Shown in pieces: positions 35,242 through 41,306 of a stretch of DNA of 41,306 bases (its first letter is position 1; the number at the start of each line of letters is the position of its first letter). The notes below the pieces were generated by a model, which was not told the origin of the DNA, ran no database searches, and worked only from the letters and a program-made list of their open reading frames with translations. Location: contig JARGPJ010000016.1 in the NCBI GenBank assembly GCA_029212615.1, positions 1 through 41,306 on the forward strand, in the 5' to 3' direction. Origin of the DNA: Verrucomicrobiales bacterium. GTDB lineage: Bacteria > Verrucomicrobiota > Verrucomicrobiia > Verrucomicrobiales > DEV007. The position numbers and the translations under genes are program-made.

Positions 35242-36444
35242 TTACCTGACCAGTGCAAGATCCGTCCCAAGCGGACCCTGCATCTCGAGGCCTAAGGACC
35301 ACTCCAGCAGCTTCTTACTATCTTCCCACACTTGAGGTCGGGCGCTTTTTATGACAACCGAAATACGGTCCTTTCCGTCGACGCTTGCGCTGGAAACAAG
35401 GCAGTTTCCCGCCGCGTAGGTGAATCCCGTCTTCATCCCGTTACAGCCTTCAAAGGAGCTCAGGACTTTATTGGTGTTGTATAACATCCGGACGTCACCA
35501 CTGTTGAAGACAAACTCATAGGTCACCTTGCAAACCATCTCGCGAATGTCCGGAACCTGATAGGCTTCGTAGGCGGCAATCGCAATATCACGCGCGTTGG
35601 AATATTGACCCTCAGCGGGAAGTCCGTGCGGATTCACAAAATGGGAGTCCTTCATCCCGATGTATTTTGCAAAAATATTCATCTTCTCAGCAAATGCCTC
35701 AATTGAGCCGGCATTATCAATCGCAAGTGTCGCCGCAATATCATTGCCGCTTTTCACGAGAAGCGAGGTAAGAAGCTGGCGCCGCGTGTAGGTTTCACCG
35801 GGCTTCACCCCGACCACGGTCGGCTCCACATCATAAACTTCGCGCGGCACTTCCACGAGCCTGTCGAGATCACCTTCGTGACAAACAACCAACGCTGTCA
35901 CCAGCTTTTGGGTACTCGCTACCGGCGTCCGTGTTTCCGCATTCTTCTTATGGTAGAACTGCATCGTCTTACCATCCAGGACTGCGGCATAACGACCGTA
36001 AAGAGTGGGCGGAGCAGCACCGTTCCATGCCTGCGGGGGAGGCAGCTTCTCCCGCCTCATGATCACTTCTTCCCGCAATTGCATTAACTCTTCCATCGAC
36101 CCGAGCATTCGCTCACGATCACCGAGAGAATCCTCACGCTCACCCAGAGCCTTTTCACGCACCTCGAGCGCGTTCTCCCGCTCCTTCAATGAGCGCATCC
36201 GCTTCGAGAGCTGATCCGCGACGCGCTCCAACATTTCTTCACGGATCTCCTCAATCGATTTCTCAACCGGTTCTTCCGTCTCCACCACTTCAACCGGAGA
36301 AGACTCTGCGTCCGCGTTCCCGTCAACAACTGACTCTTCCAGCTCAGGAGTCGGGTCTTCCGGTATCTCTTCCTGCCCGGCACCGGGGAAAATGAGCCCG
36401 AAAAGCAACAGAGCGTTGATTCCACCTGCAATTGAATGCCTCAT
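35242..36444 (-). CDS. D-alanyl-D-alanine carboxypeptidase (S11/PBP5 family) with coiled-coil stalk
   Basis: A 400-residue peptidase that trims the terminal D-Ala of peptidoglycan stem peptides in the periplasm. The signal peptide is at residues 1-23 (INALLLFGLIFPGAG). An acidic region follows (25-65), then a charged coiled coil at about 70-132, with a near-exact heptad in which ALEVREK, ALGERED, SLGDRER and MLGSMEE follow one another. The catalytic domain has all three motifs: STQK (nucleophile Ser177, Lys180), SGN (232-234) and KTG (338-340). The usual C-terminal beta domain and amphipathic anchor of PBP5 are not seen. The start at 36444 gives the best signal peptide; in-phase 36474 and 36516 are longer. 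It is divergent from the ParA-like gene. Confidence 0.9.
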   Translation of the reverse strand: MRHSIAGGINALLLFGLIFPGAGQEEIPEDPTPELEESVVDGNADAESSPVEVVETEEPVEKSIEEIREEMLERVADQLSKRMRSLKERENALEVREKALGEREDSLGDRERMLGSMEELMQLREEVIMRREKLPPPQAWNGAAPPTLYGRYAAVLDGKTMQFYHKKNAETRTPVASTQKLVTALVVCHEGDLDRLVEVPREVYDVEPTVVGVKPGETYTRRQLLTSLLVKSGNDIAATLAIDNAGSIEAFAEKMNIFAKYIGMKDSHFVNPHGLPAEGQYSNARDIAIAAYEAYQVPDIREMVCKVTYEFVFNSGDVRMLYNTNKVLSSFEGCNGMKTGFTYAAGNCLVSSASVDGKDRISVVIKSARPQVWEDSKKLLEWSLGLEMQGPLGTDLALVR

Positions 36445-36643
36445 CGAACACTGCGGCCAAAGTTGAACTCTCATTTTCAAGCAATTCAATACACCAAAGC
36501 CCCTATCTGAATGCAAGTCATGAATTTTCCACCTGCCATTCCGGTGTCATTTTGAAACTTTTACCAAATGTAGCCCTTTTTTCCTTTCGCCTTGCTCAGG
36601 ATCGGGCAACTTTCCGGCCCACTCTGTTTCCATCACTCCCCTC
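36445..36643. other. Divergent intergenic region between carboxypeptidase and ParA genes
   Basis: This 199-nt region must carry both promoters. The stretch at about 36480-36590 is AT-rich compared with its surroundings. I see no convincing repeat, operator or RNA structure. Confidence 0.4.
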
Positions 36644-37411
36644 ATGAAAACCATTGCCATCGCCAATCAAAAAGGAGGCGTCGGAAAAACCACGACATCT
36701 GTAAACCTCGGCGCCTGTCTCGCAGAACGAGGGGTCAAGGTCATCGTGCTCGATCTCGATCCTCAGGCCAATACGACGAGCGCCCTCGACTTTACTGCCG
36801 GTGATCACCCCAGTATTTATCAGCACCTCATTGGAGGCGGCGATGTCTCCGAACTCGTTCTTCAGTCAAAATACGAAAATCTCTCCCTGATCCCCTGCGA
36901 CATGGACCTGGCAGGCTGCGAGATCGAAATGGCGAGGGAGGATGATCACCTCGTTCGACTCAAAAATTTGCTGGAACCTTTCAAGCAATCCAACCCGGCT
37001 GATTACCTCCTCATGGATTGCCCGCCCTCTCTCGGCGTCCTCATGACATCAGCTCTCGCGGCCGCGGATGAACTCATCGTCCCTCTTCAATGCGAATACT
37101 TCGGTCTCGAAGGTCTGTCCAAGATCGTCGGTGTTCATCAACAGATCAAAGAGTCCGGCGCCAACTCAGATGTTGTCCTCGAAGGAATCGTCATGACGAT
37201 GGCAGACAGCCGGACAAATCTCTCCGCGATGGTGATCAATGATGTCCGGGAGTATTTCCCTGAAGTCACCTACGAAACTATTGTTCCCCGCAACATCAGG
37301 CTTGGCGAGGCACCCAGCTATGGGCAAACGATCATCGACTACGCCCCGAGCTGCTCCGGCGCCGTCGCCTACCGTGCTCTCGCCGACGAGTTTATTCGCC
37401 GTCATTCCTGA
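36644..37411 (+). CDS. parA: ParA/Soj-family partitioning ATPase
   Basis: A 255-residue P-loop ATPase of the ParA/MinD superfamily. The deviant Walker A is KGGVGKTT (10-17), with the signature Lys at position 10. Walker A' is VIVLDLDPQANTTSAL (about 33-48) and Walker B is LLMDCPPSLG (about 122-131). The C-terminal RNIRLGEAPSYGQ and the near-terminal ALADEFIRR are typical of chromosomal Soj/ParA. ParA dimers on DNA drive segregation of ParB-parS complexes. No ParB gene follows; SecA is next, 99 nt downstream. It could be the chromosomal ParA or an orphan that positions another cargo. No ribosome binding site is seen. Confidence 0.88.
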   Translation: MKTIAIANQKGGVGKTTTSVNLGACLAERGVKVIVLDLDPQANTTSALDFTAGDHPSIYQHLIGGGDVSELVLQSKYENLSLIPCDMDLAGCEIEMAREDDHLVRLKNLLEPFKQSNPADYLLMDCPPSLGVLMTSALAAADELIVPLQCEYFGLEGLSKIVGVHQQIKESGANSDVVLEGIVMTMADSRTNLSAMVINDVREYFPEVTYETIVPRNIRLGEAPSYGQTIIDYAPSCSGAVAYRALADEFIRRHS

Positions 37412-37510
37412 GCGGATTCTCCGCCCCGTTTTCCATACGGCAAAAGTGACTGAAAAAAGTCCGAAATACCGTATACTCTCGATCCCTTAATTTTCCCCCA
37501 ATTTCAGACT

Positions 37511-40500
37511 ATGCTTAAGTTCATTCTTAAACTCATCGTTGGCAGCCGCAATCAGCGCGTCCTTAAAAAGGCTGCGCCCCTTGTCGAGCGCATCAACGAG
37601 ATCGAAAAACAGCTTCAGAATGAACCGGATCAGGTCCTCAAGGACAAGACAGCCGCCTGGAAGGATCATCTCAGCCGTTACGACCTTCGCGTTACCTCAT
37701 TCAGCGAGCGCATGCTGAAGACTCGTTCCGGCGATGAAAACCGAGAAACTCTCAGCGCCTGGGCTGAGCGCTTCAACAAACTGGCCGATGAATTCCGCGA
37801 TGCCGACGGCTTCACAAAACCTGACGACGTGACGAAGCTCGAGAACGAAGCAGTCATCGAACAGATCCTCGTTGCTCAGCGCCTTTTTGCTGAACTGAAA
37901 GAAAAGTTTCCCGCCGCACGAGCTGCCTATCTCGACGAAATTCTTCCCGAAGCCTACGCTGTCGTCAAAAACACTGCCCGCCGCCTCTGTGGTCAGGAGT
38001 GGAATGTCTGCGATCACCCCGTGAAATGGCAAATGGTCCACTTCGACGTCCAGCTCATCGGAGGCATCGGTCTCCACCGCGGGATGATTGCCGAGATGGC
38101 GACCGGTGAAGGTAAGACCCTCGTCGCCACTCTCCCCGTCTATCTCAACGCTCTCACTGGAATGGGCGTTCATGTCATCACCGTGAACGACTACCTCGCC
38201 CGCCGTGACTCGGAGTGGATGGGATACCTCTTCGAGTGGCTCGGCCTCACGGTCGGCTGTATTCAGAACGATCAGCGCGGCCCGAGCCGTAAGGAGATGT
38301 ACCAAAAAGACATCACCTACGGAACCGCAAGCGAGTTCGGCTTCGACTATCTGCGCGACAACGGCATGACGCAGGAAGCGGAGCAGCAGGTGCAGCGAAA
38401 CCACTACTTCTCCCTCATCGATGAGGTCGACTCCGTCCTCGTCGATGAAGCACGGACCCCCCTCATTATTTCCGGTCCCGTCACCGTTCGCCAGGACCAG
38501 CAATTCGATAACTACAAAGCTCAGATCCAGGGTCTCTATCGCAAACAAACCGCCCTCTGTAACGAACTGGCGCAAGAGGCTAAAAAGGAGTTCGACGCCG
38601 GAAATACTGCCGAAGCTGGAACCATCTTTTTTAAGCTGAAACTCGGTATGCCCCGCAACCGGGGCCTCCTCCGTGCCATGGAGAGTGCCGAAATCAGGCG
38701 GGCCATGGAAAAGGCCGAGCTCGAATTTTATCGCGATCCTCAGAAGACCGCACTGTTTGCGCTGAAGGAAGAACTTTATTTCACTCTCGACCCCAAACAG
38801 CATGAAGCTGAACTGACCGAAAAAGGGCGCCAGTTTCTCAGCCCCAATGATCCGGAGGCTTTTGTCCTGCCTGATCTCTCGGAAGCTTTCTCGACGATCG
38901 ACGGAGACAACGCTCTCTCTGACGCGGAAAAAGCGAAGAAGAAGACCGAGCTTCAACAGCAAATGGCAGCCCAGGCCGAGAAGATGCACACCATCTCTCA
39001 GCTCATGCGGGCCTACACCCTCTATGAGAAGGACGTGCACTACGTTGTCGAAGACAACAAAGTCATGATCGTCGACGAGAATACAGGACGGAAAATGGCG
39101 GGCCGGCGCTGGTCGGACGGCCTCCACCAGGCCGTCGAGGCGAAGGAAGGCGTCACCATCGAAGGTGAAACACAAACTTACGCGTCGATCACGATTCAAA
39201 ACTACTTCCGTCTCTACGAAAAACTCGGCGGCATGACCGGGACCGCGGAAACCGAAGCGGCGGAATTTCACGATATTTACAAACTGGAAGTCCTTGTCGT
39301 TCCGACAAACCGCCCCATCGCCCGTAAAGATCTCAACGACAAAATTTTCAAAACTCAGCGTGAGAAGTTCAAGGCCGTCATTGACCTGGTTCGCGAGCGT
39401 CACGCCGAAGGACAACCTGTCCTTCTCGGAACCGCGAGCGTCGAATCCTCTGAGGTCCTTGCCCGCATGCTGAAGATGGCGAAAATCCCCCACTCCGTCC
39501 TCAACGCGAAATTTCACCTTCAGGAAGCGGAGATCGTCGCCCGCGCCGGCCAGGCAGGAGCCGTTACCGTTGCCACGAACATGGCCGGTCGTGGAACTGA
39601 TATTAAACTCGGTGAAGGCGTGGCAGAGAAAGGCGGCCTCTTTGTCGTAGCCACAGAGCGACACAGAAGCCGTCGAGTCGATCGGCAGCTCCGTGGTCGT
39701 TGTTCCCGCCAGGGAGACCCCGGCATGTCCGTCTTTTACGTCAGCTTCGAGGATGACCTCATGATGCAGTTTGGTGCCGCTGAACGCATGACCAAGATGA
39801 TGGATCGCTTCGGCCTCGAAGAGGGCCAGGAGCTTGAGCACCCCTGGCTCAACAAGTCAGTCGAGAACGCCCAGAAAAAGGTCGAGCAACGCGACTACCT
39901 TTCACGGAAGCATATTCTCGAATACGACGACGTCATGAACAACCAGCGGAGTGTCGTCTACGGCTACCGCAACGATGTTCTTACGACCGAGGATCCGCAT
40001 GCCCTCATCACCGATATCATCGAAGAGGCAATGGCTCCCCTCTTGCAGGATTGCTTCGATGCCGAAACCGGACAGCTCAATCCGACCGACACCCTCAACA
40101 CCTTCAACACTCAGTTCCCTCTCGGCCTTACCGCGGGCGATGCCAAGTTGGAAACACGAAGCGCCGACGACAACCTCGATTTCCTCATCGACCAGGTCAA
40201 GGCAGCCTACGAAGTCAAAACGAAGCACGAAGACCCTGAGCAGGTCGAGGGCCTGGAGCGTTTTGTGATCCTGCACAGCATTGACCAACTCTGGCAGGAA
40301 CACCTCTACGAAATGGACAGCCTCCGCGAATCGATCGGCAACTATCGCTACGCGCAGAAGGATCCACTCGTGGAATACAAGCATGCCGCCTACGAGCTTT
40401 TCGTGGGGCTCATGGACCGCATCAAAATTGAGGTTCTCGGCAATCTCTTCCGGACCACGACCCGCCCTGAAAACTACGGCAGCGTCCTCCGCGGTATCCA

Positions 40501-40687
40501 GACAAGCCGCCCTGACGTTCTTTCCGAACTGGCGTCCGGCTCAGGCACCGCCGAGCTGCCTGCCGACGACACACCGAAGATTCAGATTCCAAAGACCATC
40601 AAACGCGAAGAGCCCAAAGTGGGACGGAATGACCCCTGCCCTTGCGGTAGTGGCAAAAAATACAAGAATTGCTGCGGTAAATCCTGA
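37511..40687 (+). CDS. secA: Protein translocase ATPase SecA
   Basis: A 1058-residue SecA, the motor that drives unfolded preproteins through SecYEG. Walker A is MATGEGKT (196-203), with DEVDSVLVDEARTPLI, the gate segment GRRWSDGLHQAVEAKEGV, ATNMAGRGTDI and QLRGRCSRQGDPG (most SecA proteins have S-G where this has C-S) following in order. The C-terminus ends in a zinc-binding SEC-C motif (NDPCPCGSGKKYKNCCG). The protein is about 150 residues longer than E. coli SecA. One insertion of about 75 residues lies in the N-terminal region (about 55-140), and a second of about 80 lies in the preprotein-crosslinking region (about 325-495). It is probably monocistronic or co-transcribed with the following NfeD gene. 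Confidence 0.97.
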   Translation: MLKFILKLIVGSRNQRVLKKAAPLVERINEIEKQLQNEPDQVLKDKTAAWKDHLSRYDLRVTSFSERMLKTRSGDENRETLSAWAERFNKLADEFRDADGFTKPDDVTKLENEAVIEQILVAQRLFAELKEKFPAARAAYLDEILPEAYAVVKNTARRLCGQEWNVCDHPVKWQMVHFDVQLIGGIGLHRGMIAEMATGEGKTLVATLPVYLNALTGMGVHVITVNDYLARRDSEWMGYLFEWLGLTVGCIQNDQRGPSRKEMYQKDITYGTASEFGFDYLRDNGMTQEAEQQVQRNHYFSLIDEVDSVLVDEARTPLIISGPVTVRQDQQFDNYKAQIQGLYRKQTALCNELAQEAKKEFDAGNTAEAGTIFFKLKLGMPRNRGLLRAMESAEIRRAMEKAELEFYRDPQKTALFALKEELYFTLDPKQHEAELTEKGRQFLSPNDPEAFVLPDLSEAFSTIDGDNALSDAEKAKKKTELQQQMAAQAEKMHTISQLMRAYTLYEKDVHYVVEDNKVMIVDENTGRKMAGRRWSDGLHQAVEAKEGVTIEGETQTYASITIQNYFRLYEKLGGMTGTAETEAAEFHDIYKLEVLVVPTNRPIARKDLNDKIFKTQREKFKAVIDLVRERHAEGQPVLLGTASVESSEVLARMLKMAKIPHSVLNAKFHLQEAEIVARAGQAGAVTVATNMAGRGTDIKLGEGVAEKGGLFVVATERHRSRRVDRQLRGRCSRQGDPGMSVFYVSFEDDLMMQFGAAERMTKMMDRFGLEEGQELEHPWLNKSVENAQKKVEQRDYLSRKHILEYDDVMNNQRSVVYGYRNDVLTTEDPHALITDIIEEAMAPLLQDCFDAETGQLNPTDTLNTFNTQFPLGLTAGDAKLETRSADDNLDFLIDQVKAAYEVKTKHEDPEQVEGLERFVILHSIDQLWQEHLYEMDSLRESIGNYRYAQKDPLVEYKHAAYELFVGLMDRIKIEVLGNLFRTTTRPENYGSVLRGIQTSRPDVLSELASGSGTAELPADDTPKIQIPKTIKREEPKVGRNDPCPCGSGKKYKNCCGKS

Positions 40688-40759
40688 TCCGGCACTCCAT
40701 CGGGCTGAGGCAGGATATCAGAACGCAGCACGCAACGCTCTCCAACAAGCCCCGCCCCC

Positions 40760-41224
40760 ATGACCCTGATCATTATTCTCATCGCCGTCGGCCTCCTCGC
40801 GGTCCTTGCTGAATTGGTCCTTCCCGGAGGTCTCCTCGGTATCGTCGGGGCTCTCTGCCTTGTTGGCGCAGTCATCACGACCTTCATCGAATATGGCCCC
40901 ACCGCCGGCGTCGTTGCGCTGGTCCTGCTTCTAATCCTCGGGATCGCGACACTCGGATGGTGGATGAAATATTTTCACCGGCTCCCCGGAACGAAGCAGC
41001 TCATCCTGAACGAGGAATCAGGAAAGAACCCCGAAGACCGGAATCGGCTGGTTGGACAAAACGGAGTCGCCCTGACCGATCTCGTCCCCTCCGGACACGC
41101 CCGCATTGACGGCGATAAACACGACGTCATGGCCGAAGCAGAGAGCATCCCCAAAGGCGCCTCGATTATCGTCGTAAGCAGACGCGGCCCGAGCCTGATG
41201 GTGAGGGCAGCCCCCAAATCCTGA
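40760..41224 (+). CDS. NfeD-like membrane protein
   Basis: A 154-residue NfeD-family protein. Three close hydrophobic segments fill residues 2-75 (LIIILIAVGLLAVLAELVLP, then GLLGIVGALCLVGAVIT and VVALVLLLILGIATLGWW). A C-terminal OB-fold-like domain follows (NRLVGQNGVALTDLVPSGHA, then IPKGASIIVVSR). NfeD proteins work with SPFH/stomatin-type proteins in membrane microdomains; a partner gene is not visible here. It starts 72 nt after secA, and its stop lies 12 nt before the next GTG, suggesting an operon with the downstream gene. Confidence 0.88.
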   Translation: MTLIIILIAVGLLAVLAELVLPGGLLGIVGALCLVGAVITTFIEYGPTAGVVALVLLLILGIATLGWWMKYFHRLPGTKQLILNEESGKNPEDRNRLVGQNGVALTDLVPSGHARIDGDKHDVMAEAESIPKGASIIVVSRRGPSLMVRAAPKS

Positions 41225-41236
41225 CGCAACAGGCCG

Positions 41237-41306
41237 GTGCATCTCTACGTTCACATCCCCTTCTGCCACCATATCTGCCCCTATTGCGGATTCTACAAGC
41301 ACAAGC
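41237..41306 (+). CDS. HemW-like radical SAM protein, N-terminal fragment (runs off the window)
   Basis: Only the first 23 codons are in view, starting at GTG 41237. They read HLYVHIPFCHHICPYCGFY, the hallmark start of HemW/coproporphyrinogen-III-oxidase-like radical SAM proteins, with the CxxxCxxC motif that binds the catalytic 4Fe-4S cluster. HemW proteins act as haem chaperones in some bacteria; others were annotated as oxygen-independent coproporphyrinogen oxidase. The rest of the gene is needed to decide. Confidence 0.85.
   Translation, partial: MHLYVHIPFCHHICPYCGFYKHK

Noticed and set aside
37697..39841. Long open frame (714 codons) on the minus strand across secA
   Set aside because: It lies fully inside secA, has low-complexity, Val/Leu/Phe/Asp-rich translation without motifs, and arises from codon bias on the opposite strand.
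1..41306. CRISPR array, insertion sequence or long direct repeats
   Set aside because: No regularly spaced repeats, transposase gene or long terminal inverted repeats were seen in reading both strands.

Overview
The window reads as chromosomal DNA of a member of the PVC group, most likely Verrucomicrobiota. The grounds are an ECF sigma factor of the Rhodopirellula/Verrucomicrobium type, a PSCyt1-DUF1549-DUF1553 cytochrome-like protein paired with a DUF1501 protein, a long SecA with two large insertions, and a general lack of Shine-Dalgarno sequences. This placement is inference from gene content; no 16S rRNA is present.

Layout. 1-722: decayed tail of a tyrosine integrase abutting the 3' end of a tRNA-Asn gene, a probable old island boundary. 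902-10198: ECF sigma factor, anti-sigma-like/cytochrome/DUF1549/DUF1553 fusion, DUF1501 protein and a fused 5-oxoprolinase/hydantoinase, all on + and closely spaced. 10226-16694: mixed single genes (Tat-exported Gfo/Idh/MocA oxidoreductase, GT39-type glycosyltransferase, a conserved hypothetical, a TPMT-like methyltransferase, a small secreted protein, a zinc alcohol dehydrogenase, a PAS-AraC regulator). 16797-26316: a coiled-coil membrane protein, then a tripartite RND efflux operon whose first gene joins a TetR repressor to an outer-membrane lipoprotein channel, then a SulP anion transporter. 26383-32431: a probable metal-homeostasis region. HisI, an unknown protein and a ZigA/ZagA-type COG0523 GTPase lie on -. 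On + are a flavoprotein with a cysteine-rich tail, an unknown Cys/His-rich protein and a FeoB-like transporter. The two arms diverge from a perfect 16-3-16 inverted repeat. 32520-41306: tRNA-Val, hybrid histidine kinase, D,D-carboxypeptidase with a coiled-coil stalk, ParA-like ATPase, SecA, NfeD-like protein and the start of a HemW-like radical SAM gene.

Two items stand out. First, the TetR/outer-membrane-lipoprotein fusion is continuous and offers no ATG, GTG or TTG between the two halves from which the lipoprotein could start alone. A palindrome (8-2-8) lies just upstream. Second, the divergent cluster at 27.5-32.4 kb looks like a Zur-type (zinc limitation) regulon unit. It contains a FeoB-like carrier with a degenerate GTPase and extra cysteines, and two genes of unknown role. 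It is the best candidate here for an undescribed system; the metal and the regulator are inferred.
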